A stretch of 64,000 bases of DNA from Cohnella sp. SGD-V74 (lineage in GTDB: Bacteria > Bacillota > Bacilli > Paenibacillales > Paenibacillaceae). The stretch covers positions 1 to 64,000 of the forward strand of contig NZ_PVYW01000031.1 in the NCBI RefSeq assembly GCF_003001675.1, given 5' to 3'. Under the pieces are notes generated by a model that did no database searches, was not told the DNA's origin, and saw nothing but the letters and a program-made list of their open reading frames with translations. A program made the position numbers and the translations under genes. Numbering within the stretch: the stretch's first letter is position 1; each line of letters starts with the position of its first letter. Below are positions 33,588-48,316 of this stretch, in pieces.

Positions 33588-33812
33588 CTGCAACACGACT
33601 GAGCGAGGTTGCAGACTCGCCAGCCCTCCGTTTGCCGGCTGCAACACGGCTGAGCGAGGTTGCAGACTCGTTGTCCCTCCGTTTGCCGGCTGCAACACGA
33701 CTGAGCAGGGTTGCAGACTCGCCGGCCCTCCGTTTGCCGCTGCAACACGGCTGAGCGAGGTTGCAGACTCGCCAGCCCTCCGTTTGCCGGCTGCAACACG
33801 ACTCAATCGCCT
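33588..33812. repeat. Tandem array B: four-plus units of a 50-51 bp repeat
   Basis: Units start (CTGCAACACG) at 33588, 33639, 33690, 33740 and 33791, giving periods of 51, 51, 50 and 51 bp. Each contains GAGGTTGCAGACTCG and CCCTCCGTTTGCCG with one to three changes. On the minus strand each unit reads CTGCAACCTCGCT then CGGAGGGCTGGCGA, closely matching the larger array at 61482-62268. A degenerate half-unit lies before it. No unique spacers and no lasting reading frame were found. Confidence 0.92.
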
Positions 33813-33906
33813 TAGACTCTTCGACTTCTTACGCGTAGGCTTGGTCCTCCCGCAACCAGACTCTCGCTGGCTAGAAGATGCGTGCTTGCTGGACACGCCA
33901 TCCATC

Positions 33907-33939
33907 AAAAAAAGCGGATACCGCTGCCGGTATCCGCTT
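33907..33939 (-). terminator. Terminator of rpoBC
   Basis: The minus strand shows AAGCGGATACC paired with GGTATCCGCTT over a short loop, followed by T7. It lies 15 bp after the rpoC stop and before repeat array B. Confidence 0.93.
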
Positions 33940-33954
33940 CTGTGACAATTGATG

Positions 33955-37578
<3,624 letters not shown>

Positions 37579-37623
37579 GGAGCAAGCCCTCCTTCATCGT
37601 TGCTAAGATTTCGGATCCTAAAG

Positions 37624-41169
<3,546 letters not shown>

Positions 41170-41381
41170 CTTAACCTCACCCCTTAAGTCTGCTTCAACA
41201 CATAAATAAAGAAAAGCCACTTATGCGCCGGTTGGCGGCACAATGGCAACTCATCCTGCCTTTACCCCAAAACAAACCCATTATACGCCATTCGATGCGA
41301 TTTTATTCCTGGGAAAAGAACCGGAGTTTGCTGGCTTTTGTGTTGAAGACAATTAGCCCATCCTAATACTGACATTTTTTA

Positions 41382-41410
41382 ATAATACCATAGCGAAAAT
41401 GTCAAGTCAA
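41382..41410 (-). promoter_or_regulatory. Candidate SigA promoter of rpoBC
   Basis: The minus strand shows TTGACT, 17 bp, TATTAT, starting 6 bp after the rsmC-like stop codon (an overlapping TTGACA is also present). A second isolated TATAAT lies at about 41281-41286 without a good -35. Either could drive rpoBC apart from the rplJL operon. Confidence 0.65.
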
Positions 41411-41415
41411 ATTTT

Positions 41416-42030
41416 TTATTCACTTTTCGTCTTTTTGGCCTTGTAAATCCGAAATCCCTTATCCTTGGCGACTTCCGCGACTTCATCCTCGCCAAAAATT
41501 TCTTCCAGTCTGGCTCTCGCCGAGGGAGCTCCCTGCTTGTTCTGAATGACGATCCAGAGCTCTCCTCCGGGATTCAGCCTTTCGAAGGCTTCCTGGAACA
41601 CCCGGTGCACGACGGCTTTGCCCGCGCGAATCGGCGGATTGGACAGAATGACGTCGAAGCTGTCGTCCTGTACCGCTTCGTACAAGTCGCTTCGGGCGAA
41701 CGATACGTTGCCTATGCCGTTCGCTCTGGCGTTCATTTCAGCCAGCTCGACCGCTCTCTCGTTAATATCGATCAGCTTGACATGTCCTTGCGGCGCAAGG
41801 CGGGCCGCAACGAGACCGATCGGGCCGTATCCGCAGCCGATATCCAGAACCCGCGCATCCGCGGGAATGTCCATATGCTCGATAAGCACCCGACTTCCGT
41901 AGTCCACCCCGTCCCGCGAAAACACGCCCGCGTCCGAAGTCAACTTCAGACGAACGCCGCGCAGCGTCGTTTCGAACGAGCGCCGGTCGCTCTGCGATTT
42001 GGGTTTGGCCGAATAGTAATGATCGTTCAT
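41416..42030 (-). CDS. Class I SAM-dependent methyltransferase (RsmC-like, YbxB type)
   Basis: This 204-residue Rossmann methyltransferase has the SAM-binding motif VLDIGCGYGPIGLVAA (near 60-75) and DVILSNPPIRAGKAV (motif IV, NPPI), typical of RsmC/RlmG guanine-N2 rRNA methyltransferases. It lacks the N-terminal duplicated domain of E. coli RsmC. B. subtilis has ybxB at the same place between rplL and rpoB. The exact target is not established from sequence. A terminator precedes it. Confidence 0.88.
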   Translation of the reverse strand: MNDHYYSAKPKSQSDRRSFETTLRGVRLKLTSDAGVFSRDGVDYGSRVLIEHMDIPADARVLDIGCGYGPIGLVAARLAPQGHVKLIDINERAVELAEMNARANGIGNVSFARSDLYEAVQDDSFDVILSNPPIRAGKAVVHRVFQEAFERLNPGGELWIVIQNKQGAPSARARLEEIFGEDEVAEVAKDKGFRIYKAKKTKSE

Positions 42031-42094
42031 TCTGTACTCCTCCGCACACCGGTCAGGCTGCCTTCTCTAAGCATGATCAACTTTGCGCATGAAC

Positions 42095-42125
42095 AAACCC
42101 CTCGAAGAAAATCTTCAAGGGGTTT
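42095..42125 (-). terminator. Terminator of rplJL
   Basis: The minus strand shows AAACCCCTTGAAGA paired with TCTTCGAGGGGTTT (one G-T pair) over a short T-rich loop, then TGTTC. It lies 16 bp after rplL and before the rsmC-like gene. The U tract is weak, so partial readthrough is likely. Confidence 0.75.
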
Positions 42126-42140
42126 GTGAGGTCCCGCTTC

Positions 42141-42503
42141 TTATTTTACTTCTACTTTAGCGCCGGCTTCTTCAAGCTTAGCTTTGATAGCGTCGGCTTC
42201 TTCTTTGGAAGTCTTCTCTTTGATCGGCTTCGGAGCGTTGTCTACGAGGTCTTTTGCTTCTTTCAAGCCGAGGCCCGTGATTTCGCGAACCGCTTTGATA
42301 ACGTTGATTTTGGAAGCGCCAGCTTCGGCCAAAATAACGTCGAACTCAGTTTGCTCAGCAGCAGCTTCAGCAGCGCCGCCTGCAACTACCGCTACAGGAG
42401 CAGCAGCCGTTACGCCGAATTCTTCTTCGATTGCTTTTACCAGATCGTTCAGTTCGAGAACAGTCATCGTTTTGATGGCTTCCAAGATTTGCTCTTTGCT
42501 CAT
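42141..42503 (-). CDS. rplL: 50S ribosomal protein L7/L12
   Basis: This 120-residue stalk protein has an N-terminal dimer domain (MSKEQILEAIKTMTVLELND), an Ala-rich hinge (about 38-55) and the factor-binding C-terminal domain (KINVIKAVREITGLGLKEAKDLVD). ATG 42503 follows GGAGG by 8 nt. It lies 68 bp after rplJ. Several copies bind L10 per ribosome, so translation is expected to exceed that of rplJ. Confidence 0.98.
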   Translation of the reverse strand: MSKEQILEAIKTMTVLELNDLVKAIEEEFGVTAAAPVAVVAGGAAEAAAEQTEFDVILAEAGASKINVIKAVREITGLGLKEAKDLVDNAPKPIKEKTSKEEADAIKAKLEEAGAKVEVK

Positions 42504-42571
42504 TTGATGTTCCTCCATGTATTGAGATCACTGGGATCTTCTTATTTTTTGATAATTCGTTCGAAAAGGTC

Positions 42572-43072
42572 TTACGCGCTCGCTTCGTTCTTCTCCGACA
42601 CCGCTTTGACAGCGAGGGCGAAGTTGCGAACAGGAGCTTGAAGTACGCTAAGCAGCATGGACAGCAAGCCTTCGCGGGACGGAAGATCCGCCAACGCCTT
42701 CACTTGAGCCGCGTCGTAGAATACTCCGTCTACGATACCGCCTTTGATCTTCAGCGCGTCGTTCTTCTTGGCGAAGTCGCTCAGAATCTTAGCTGGAGCT
42801 ACGGCATCAGCACCGAATGCAACTGCAGTCGGTCCGGTCAGCACGGCGTCCAGATCGCTCAGTTCCGCGCTTGCGGCAGCGCGGCTGACCAGGGAGTTCT
42901 TCAACACCTGGAATTCAACGCCGGCTTCGCGCAATTGTTTCCGAAGCAACGTAACTTGAGCCACGTTCAGACCGCGGTAATCGGCGATGACCGTGCTGCT
43001 GCTCTCGCGCAGCTTCGCTGCGATCGCGTCGACCTCTTGCTGTTTCGCTGCAATGATTTTCGCATTTGCCAT
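42572..43072 (-). CDS. rplJ: 50S ribosomal protein L10
   Basis: This 166-residue L10 forms the stalk base and binds its own leader as the L10-(L12)n complex. It begins MANAKIIAAKQQEVDAIAAKL and includes DYRGLNVAQVTLLRKQLREAG. ATG 43072 follows GGAGG by 8 nt; a GTG three codons earlier lies inside the site. A leader with an attenuator hairpin lies upstream. Confidence 0.97.
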   Translation of the reverse strand: MANAKIIAAKQQEVDAIAAKLRESSSTVIADYRGLNVAQVTLLRKQLREAGVEFQVLKNSLVSRAAASAELSDLDAVLTGPTAVAFGADAVAPAKILSDFAKKNDALKIKGGIVDGVFYDAAQVKALADLPSREGLLSMLLSVLQAPVRNFALAVKAVSEKNEASA

Positions 43073-43308
43073 TGTGTGCACCTCCTATGATTTTTGGATA
43101 ACACCGTATATCGTCACGTACGATCTCAGAGGCATAAGAAATGCCTCCGCAGACTGTGCGGAGGCATGACGCGATCTCGCTTCTACACGCGGATGCGCTA
43201 GGCATCCGGCATACAAGAAAAGTTCTATTCACACACCTCGGTAGGAAATTAAGCTTGGCAATGCGCCCAGCACCTACGGTCTACGGTATCCATATTCGTT
43301 TGTCAGCT
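43073..43308 (-). ncRNA. L10 leader RNA (autoregulatory leader of rplJL)
   Basis: The leader is about 235 nt from the promoter to rplJ. It contains ACCGTAGGTGCTGG and CCTACCGAGGTG, which pair and match the L10-binding region known from Bacilli (Rfam L10 leader). A terminator-like hairpin near the 3' end follows. The L10-L12 complex is expected to bind here and promote attenuation. The call is by position and motif, not by a covariance search. Confidence 0.8.
43134..43167 (-). terminator. Attenuator hairpin in the L10 leader
   Basis: The minus strand shows a perfect 11-bp stem (ATGCCTCCGCA / TGCGGAGGCAT) with a 5-nt loop, then TTCTTAT. It lies about 65 nt before rplJ, inside the leader, so it acts as a conditional terminator rather than an operon end. 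Confidence 0.8.
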
Positions 43309-43313
43309 TCATC

Positions 43314-43342
43314 AGACTACCACTAAAGCGGTCCGATGTCAA
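43314..43342 (-). promoter_or_regulatory. SigA promoter of the rplJ leader
   Basis: The minus strand shows TTGACA, 17 bp, TAGTCT, just downstream of rplA. It gives the stalk-protein operon its own start apart from rplKA. Confidence 0.75.
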
Positions 43343-43373
43343 AGACCGTTTGTTGCCATCTCTGCCAGAAGGA

Positions 43374-44066
43374 TTAGCGGTATGCCGCCGCGTTAACGCG
43401 AGCGCCTGGTCCCATCGTCGAAGAAATCGAGACGTTCTTCAGGTAAATCCCTTTGGAAGAAGCTGGTTTAGCGCGGTTCAGCGCGTCGATCAGAGCTTTC
43501 AAGTTCTCGTTCAGCTTGTCAGCGTCGAACGAAACTTTACCGATCGGAGCGTGAATTTGTCCGGCTTTGTCCAGACGGTATTCGATTTTACCGGCTTTGA
43601 TCTCTTGGATGGCTTTCGCAACGTCGTTCGTTACGGTTCCAGCCTTAGGGTTCGGCATCAAGCCTTTGCCCCCGAGAATACGGCCGAGCTTACCTACTTC
43701 GCCCATCATGTCCGGAGTCGCGACGCAGACGTCGAACTCGAACCATCCTTGTTGGATTTTGTTGATGAGGTCAGCATCCCCTACGTAGTCCGCTCCAGCA
43801 GCTTCAGCTTCTTTCAGCTTCTCGCCTTTCGCGAATACGAGGACGCGTTGCGTTTTGCCGGTGCCGTGAGGCAGGACGACTACGCCGCGCACCGCTTGGT
43901 CTTGCTTTCTCGGATCAACGCCGAGGCGGACGGCAGCTTCGACAGTTTCGTCGAATTTGGCCGTTGCCGCTTTCTTCACGAGCTCGATCGCTTCCAACGA
44001 TTCGTAGGTAGCGTCGCGGTCGATCAGCTTGGCGGCTTCTCTGAATTTCTTACCGTGTTTAGCCAA
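43374..44066 (-). CDS. rplA: 50S ribosomal protein L1
   Basis: This 230-residue L1 builds the L1 stalk that moves deacylated tRNA out of the E site. Family features are VRLGVDPRKQDQAVRGVVVLPHGTGK and the signature KVGKLGRILGGKGLMPNPKAGTVT. It follows rplK by 123 bp; the gap contains a GC-rich hairpin. It ends 31 bp before the L10 leader promoter. Confidence 0.98.
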   Translation of the reverse strand: MAKHGKKFREAAKLIDRDATYESLEAIELVKKAATAKFDETVEAAVRLGVDPRKQDQAVRGVVVLPHGTGKTQRVLVFAKGEKLKEAEAAGADYVGDADLINKIQQGWFEFDVCVATPDMMGEVGKLGRILGGKGLMPNPKAGTVTNDVAKAIQEIKAGKIEYRLDKAGQIHAPIGKVSFDADKLNENLKALIDALNRAKPASSKGIYLKNVSISSTMGPGARVNAAAYR

Positions 44067-44189
44067 GTTGTTCTCCTCCTTTTGTGGTAGTAACGGTCTG
44101 TTCCAATCCGCGATCCCTCTGCAGGGAACGGCAGATTGTCCCTCCCACTAGCGCGTCCGTGCGGACGCGTCAAACCGCCGTCAAGGCGA

Positions 44190-44615
44190 TTAGTCTTCGA
44201 TCGTAACGCCCATGCTGCGGGCCGTACCTTCGACCATACGCATTGCAGCTTCAACGGAAGCCGCGTTCAAGTCTTGCATCTTCTGCTCGGCGATCTCGCG
44301 AACTTTCGCGCGCTTAACCGTAGCGACTTTCTTCTTGTTCGGCTCGCCGGAACCTTTTTGGATTCCCGCCGCTACGCGAAGCAGTACCGCTGCCGGAGGA
44401 GTTTTCGTCTCGAACGTGAAGGAACGATCCTCGTATACGGAAATGACGACCGGAATTACCAGGCCGGCTTGATCCGCCGTGCGAGCGTTGAACTCTTTAC
44501 AGAATTGCATGATGTTAACGCCAGCTTGACCGAGCGCAGGACCGATTGGCGGCGCAGGGTTAGCTTTACCCGCGTTAACTTGCAACTTAACCAGCTTGAT
44601 CACTTTCTTTGCCAT
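44190..44615 (-). CDS. rplK: 50S ribosomal protein L11
   Basis: This 141-residue L11, part of the GTPase centre and needed for RelA activation, has the Pro-rich PAPPIGPALGQAGVNIMQFCKEFN region and the C-terminal signature RAKVREIAEQKMQDLNAASVEAAMRMVEGTARSMG. ATG 44615 follows GGAGG by 8 nt; a longer start (three codons more) lies in the site. It follows nusG by 85 bp. Confidence 0.98.
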   Translation of the reverse strand: MAKKVIKLVKLQVNAGKANPAPPIGPALGQAGVNIMQFCKEFNARTADQAGLVIPVVISVYEDRSFTFETKTPPAAVLLRVAAGIQKGSGEPNKKKVATVKRAKVREIAEQKMQDLNAASVEAAMRMVEGTARSMGVTIED

Positions 44616-44700
44616 GTTGCACACCTCCCTGACCCATAATGCGGTTTAACGGAACTCTCGTCCCTCCCGCTCTTTCAAGAAACCCGAACTGCAAAGATAC

Positions 44701-45234
44701 TTATATCTTCTCCACTTGAGTGAAATCCAACTCAACCGGGGTTTCCCTGCCGAACATGTTGACGTGCACCTTCAGCTTGCTCTTGTCGGCGAGAATCTCT
44801 TCCACGGACCCGACAAAATTGGCGAAAGGCCCGACCTTGACGCGGACGTTCTCTTTCAGTTCGAAATCGATGACCGGCTTCGGCTCGTCCATGCCCATGT
44901 GACGCAGAATTCCTTCCACCTCGTCAGGCAAGAGCGCCGTCGGCTTCGATCCCGATCCGGTGGAGCCGACAAAGCCGGTAACTCCCGGCGTATTGCGGAC
45001 CACGTACCAAGAATCGTCCGTTTGGATCATCTCCACGAGGACGTAGCCCGGATACACTTTGCGCATAACCGTCTTTTTCTTGCCGTCCTTGTTGACGATC
45101 TCCTCTTCCATCGGCACGAGGACGCGGAAGATTTTGTCTTGCATACCCATAGATTCCACGCGTTTCTCCAGGTTCGCCTTAACCTTGTTCTCGTACCCGG
45201 AGTACGTGTGGACTACGTACCATCTTTTCTCCAT
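44701..45234 (-). CDS. nusG: Transcription termination/antitermination protein NusG
   Basis: This 177-residue NusG binds the clamp helices of RNA polymerase to control pausing and termination. It begins MEKRWYVVHTYSGYENKVKANLEKR (NGN domain) and ends with a KOW domain (NVRVKVGPFANFVGSVEEI). AAGGTGG lies 7 nt before the ATG. It lies between secE and rplK. Confidence 0.98.
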   Translation of the reverse strand: MEKRWYVVHTYSGYENKVKANLEKRVESMGMQDKIFRVLVPMEEEIVNKDGKKKTVMRKVYPGYVLVEMIQTDDSWYVVRNTPGVTGFVGSTGSGSKPTALLPDEVEGILRHMGMDEPKPVIDFELKENVRVKVGPFANFVGSVEEILADKSKLKVHVNMFGRETPVELDFTQVEKI

Positions 45235-45259
45235 GGAAAAGCCACCTTTGGTTCCTGCG

Positions 45260-45469
45260 TCAGATGATCATATCGACGAGGGATGAAATACCGATGTCCA
45301 GCACCCAGAAGTAGATCGTTACCAGAACCACGGTCACAATGACGATGATCGTGTAGCTGACAAGCTCTTTCCGGTTGGGCCAACGGACTTTCTTTAGTTC
45401 GTTCCAGCTATCGGCAAAAAACGAAAAAAAGGACCCAAAGTTTTGCTTCATTTTAGCCAGGAAAGTCAC
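45260..45469 (-). CDS. secE: Protein translocase subunit SecE
   Basis: This 69-residue single-span SecE has the amphipathic FFADSWNELKKVRWPNRKELV segment that clamps SecY, and a C-terminal membrane helix (about 38-64). GTG 45469 is chosen, because GGAGG lies 7 nt before it; an ATG two codons earlier is only 1 nt from the site. It lies between rpmG and nusG. Confidence 0.95.
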   Translation of the reverse strand: MTFLAKMKQNFGSFFSFFADSWNELKKVRWPNRKELVSYTIIVIVTVVLVTIYFWVLDIGISSLVDMII

Positions 45470-45487
45470 GTTCATACCTCCTAGGAG

Positions 45488-45637
45488 TTACCGCGTCTCG
45501 CGATGAGGAGTATGTTCATTGCAAAATTTGCAGAACTTCTTCAACTCGATGCGATCGGCGTGAGTCCGTTTGTTCTTGCTCGACGTGTAGTTCCGTTGCT
45601 TGCAGCTTGTGCAAGCCAGCGTGATGATCACCCGCAT
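45488..45637 (-). CDS. rpmG: 50S ribosomal protein L33
   Basis: This 49-residue zinc-type L33 begins MRVIITLACTSCKQRNYTSS and ends HTPHRETR. Its two CxxC pairs (Cys9, Cys12, Cys36, Cys39) mark the zinc-binding form. It was read by eye from ATG 45637 to TAA 45488, with GGAGG (GGGAGGTGGAAGGG) upstream. It is the first gene of rpmG-secE-nusG-rplK-rplA. Confidence 0.96.
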   Translation of the reverse strand: MRVIITLACTSCKQRNYTSSKNKRTHADRIELKKFCKFCNEHTPHRETR

Positions 45638-45821
45638 CCCTTCCACCTCCCGGGATCATGACTTCATAAAAATACAACCATTCAGCGGAAACTCCAGCTT
45701 GGCGAACCAAGGCTGAGTTTGAAATCGTCGGCCGATGGCAAGCCATCAAGACAACAATTCCTGGTGTTTCGCCGATGATTCAGAGCCAGCGCATAAGAAA
45801 CCACGTTAAGGTTACTAAAAT

Positions 45822-45850
45822 AATTTATCACAGGGGCAAATCGATGTCAA
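45822..45850 (-). promoter_or_regulatory. SigA promoter of rpmG-secE-nusG
   Basis: The minus strand shows TTGACA, 17 bp, TAAATT, about 180 nt before rpmG, in the 322-bp gap after the aldehyde dehydrogenase gene. The remaining leader (45638-45815) shows no coding potential and no clear terminator. A short inverted repeat (ATGGCTTGCCAT, near 45736-45747) is present. Confidence 0.7.
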
Positions 45851-45959
45851 CGAAAACCGTCTGGGCATGTCTGGCATCGGTTAATACCATTCTTCCTGTT
45901 TTCGTTCTATTTAATCGCCGGCCCCGGAAAAATATTTTCATAGCAAGCGTCCAATCCGC

Positions 45960-47393
45960 CTATTTTAAGCGCTTGTTGATGACGACCAGCTTCGTTTCCG
46001 TCATTTCCTCGACCGCGTATTTGACGCCCTCGCGCCCGGTGCCGCTCTCCTTGACGCCCCCGTACGGCATATGGTCGACGCGGAAGGTCGGAATGTCGTT
46101 GATCATGACGCCTCCCACCTTCAGCCGTTCCGCCGCGCGAAGCGCCGTGAACAAATCGGACGTGTAGATGCCCGCCTGCAGACCGTATTTCGAATCGTTC
46201 ACCTCGTCGATCGCCTCGTCGACCGATTTCACGCTGCCGATCACGACGATCGGGGCGAACGCCTCGCGGCACGACACCTTCATCTCCCGTCCCGCCTCCG
46301 TAAGGACGGTCGGCTCCAGCACGCCGTTGCTGACGCTGCCGCCCGCCGCTACTTGCGCGCCGCCGTCCGTCGCTTCCCGAATCCAGCTCAGCGCCCTTTC
46401 GGTCTCCCGCCCGGAGATCATTGCGGACAGATCGGTCTCCGGATCAAGCGGATCTCCCTGCTTCAATCGCTTGGCCGCCTCGGCGAACTTGCGGACGAAG
46501 CTCTCGTAGATCTCTTCGTGAACGTAGATGCGCTGCAGCGAAATGCATACCTGGCCCTGGTTGGAGAAAGCGCCGGTCACGCAGCGCGGCACGATCGCGT
46601 CCAGGTCGGCGTCCTTGTCGACGATCAGCGCCGAATTGGAGCCGAGCTCCAAGGTGACGCGCTTGAGTCCGGCTCTCGCCCGGATGACTTTGCCCACCTC
46701 GGGACTTCCGGTGAACGTGATCATCGCGACCCGCTCGTCCTCGACGATCGCCGCGCCTGCTGCCTCGCCATGTCCGGGAACGACGTTCAGCGCGCCCGAG
46801 GGCAGCCCGGCTTCGGCGAACAGCCCGGCGATATACAGCGCCGACAGAGGCGTCTGCTCGGCCGGCTTCAGCACAACCGTATTGCCGGCGGCAATCGCAG
46901 GTCCGACCTTGTGCGCGACCAGATTAAACGGGAAGTTAAACGGCGTGATCGCCCCGATGACGCCGAGCGGCTCGCGCACCGTATACGCCAATCGACCTTC
47001 CCCTCCCGGAGCCGCGTCGAGAGGAATCGTCTCCCCGCCGATCCGCTTCGCTTCCTCGGCGGCAAACTTGTAGGTCTGCACCGTGCGGGCGATCTCCGCC
47101 CGCGCCGCCTTGATCGGCTTGGCCGCTTCCAGCGCGATCAAGCGAGCCGCCTCCTCGGACCGGGCGTCGAGGAGCGCCGCGACCCGCTCCAGAATGGCCG
47201 CCCTCTCGTGCGCCGGCATGGCGGCCATTGCACCCGTCGCTTCGCATGCGGCGCCAATCGCTTCGCGCGTCTCTTGCTCGTCAGCCGAGGGAACCTTAGC
47301 GACGACCTCCCCCGTATAGGGAGAACGCAATTCCTCGCAACGTCCCGCTTCCCGCCATCCGCCGCCGATAAACAGCCCTTTTATCGTTTCCAT
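45960..47393 (-). CDS. Aldehyde dehydrogenase family protein
   Basis: This 477-residue NAD(P)-dependent enzyme has ITPFNFPFNLVAHKVGPAIAAGN, LKPAEQTPLSA, the cofactor-side FTGSPEVGK, ELGSNSALIV (general-base Glu) and catalytic FSNQGQVCIS (Cys). The ELGSNS variant resembles bacterial lactaldehyde- or non-phosphorylating-type dehydrogenases rather than betaine aldehyde enzymes; the substrate cannot be fixed. Weak ribosome binding site. It sits between sigH and rpmG, which are adjacent in B. subtilis. Confidence 0.85.
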   Translation of the reverse strand: METIKGLFIGGGWREAGRCEELRSPYTGEVVAKVPSADEQETREAIGAACEATGAMAAMPAHERAAILERVAALLDARSEEAARLIALEAAKPIKAARAEIARTVQTYKFAAEEAKRIGGETIPLDAAPGGEGRLAYTVREPLGVIGAITPFNFPFNLVAHKVGPAIAAGNTVVLKPAEQTPLSALYIAGLFAEAGLPSGALNVVPGHGEAAGAAIVEDERVAMITFTGSPEVGKVIRARAGLKRVTLELGSNSALIVDKDADLDAIVPRCVTGAFSNQGQVCISLQRIYVHEEIYESFVRKFAEAAKRLKQGDPLDPETDLSAMISGRETERALSWIREATDGGAQVAAGGSVSNGVLEPTVLTEAGREMKVSCREAFAPIVVIGSVKSVDEAIDEVNDSKYGLQAGIYTSDLFTALRAAERLKVGGVMINDIPTFRVDHMPYGGVKESGTGREGVKYAVEEMTETKLVVINKRLK

Positions 47394-47432
47394 TTTCCAC
47401 CCGGCTCCTTTCGGTTTGGCCCTTAAGGCCGT

Positions 47433-47460
47433 AAAAAAAGCAGCTTCGGATTGGCTGCTT
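47433..47460 (-). terminator. Terminator of sigH
   Basis: The minus strand shows AAGCAGC paired with GCTGCTT over an eight-base loop, followed by T7. It lies 35 bp after the sigH stop and just before the aldehyde dehydrogenase gene, separating the two transcripts. Confidence 0.85.
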
Positions 47461-47494
47461 GTGCTTTACTGCATATAGATGTATCGGATCAGTG

Positions 47495-48145
47495 CTAACT
47501 GCCTATGTCGCGAATCTCCAAGTACCGTTCGAGCTTGCGCTTGACGCGCTGCAGGGCGTTGTCGATCGACTTCACATGTCTGTCCAGATCAACCGCGATT
47601 TCCTGATAGGAGCGGCCATCCAAGTAGAGCATCAGCACCTTGCGCTCCAGATCGCTCAATATCTCGGTCATCTTGTCCTCGAGGCCGTAAAACTCCTCTT
47701 GGTTGATAATCATCTCCTCCGGGTCGCACACCCTGGAGCCGCAGATGACGTCGAGCAGCGTTCGGTCCGAGTCCTCGTCGTAGATCGGCTTGTCTAGGGA
47801 AACGTAGGAATTCAGAGGAATATGCTTCTGACGGGTAGCCGTCTTGATCGCGGTAATGATCTGCCTGGTGATGCACAACTCCGCGAAAGCCTTGAACGAA
47901 GCCAGCTTGTCGCCCTTGAAGTCGCGAATCGCCTTGTAGAGGCCGATCATCCCTTCCTGAACGATATCCTCCCGCTCCGCGCCGATGAGGAAGTAAGATC
48001 GCGCCTTGGCGCGCACGAAATTGCGATATTTATGAATGAGGTACTCCAACGCTCCGCTATCTCCCAAGCGAACGAATTCAACGATGTCCTCGTCGGCCCT
48101 GAAGTCGTACTCAAGCGTTGCCAGTCTCTCCAAGTCGACGCTCAC
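47495..48145 (-). CDS. sigH: RNA polymerase sporulation sigma factor SigH
   Basis: This 216-residue sigma-70 family factor has region 2 (ALEYLIHKYRNFVRAKARSYFLIGAEREDIVQEGMIGLYKA) and region 4 (LSDLERKVLMLYLDGRSYQEIAVDLDRHVKSIDNALQR). It drives entry into sporulation and post-exponential genes. GTG 48145 (MSVDLERL) is chosen, because GGAGGG lies 6 nt before it; the upstream ATG codon abuts the site. It has its own SigA promoter. Confidence 0.95.
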   Translation of the reverse strand: MSVDLERLATLEYDFRADEDIVEFVRLGDSGALEYLIHKYRNFVRAKARSYFLIGAEREDIVQEGMIGLYKAIRDFKGDKLASFKAFAELCITRQIITAIKTATRQKHIPLNSYVSLDKPIYDEDSDRTLLDVICGSRVCDPEEMIINQEEFYGLEDKMTEILSDLERKVLMLYLDGRSYQEIAVDLDRHVKSIDNALQRVKRKLERYLEIRDIGS

Positions 48146-48204
48146 GAACATCCCTCCGGTCTGCATTGGCGTACTGGAACCTCTTACTCTACCAAACTAT
48201 TATC

Positions 48205-48233
48205 AATATACTTGATCTGACGCATAGCGTCAA
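48205..48233 (-). promoter_or_regulatory. SigA promoter of sigH
   Basis: The minus strand shows TTGACG, 17 bp, TATATT, about 60 nt before the sigH start. In B. subtilis sigH is under SigA and AbrB; an AbrB site cannot be recognised by eye. Confidence 0.7.
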
Positions 48234-48316
48234 TGGATTTGCCGTTATTCGCCCTCAAGCGGGAATGGTAAAATTGTAAATTAAAGCCACGATTCGACAT
48301 TTTCCCTTATAATCCG

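Noticed and set aside
45638..45959. tRNA gene in the gap before rpmG
   Set aside because: No GGTTCRAATCC-type T loop and no cloverleaf was found on either strand; the gap instead holds a promoter and leader.
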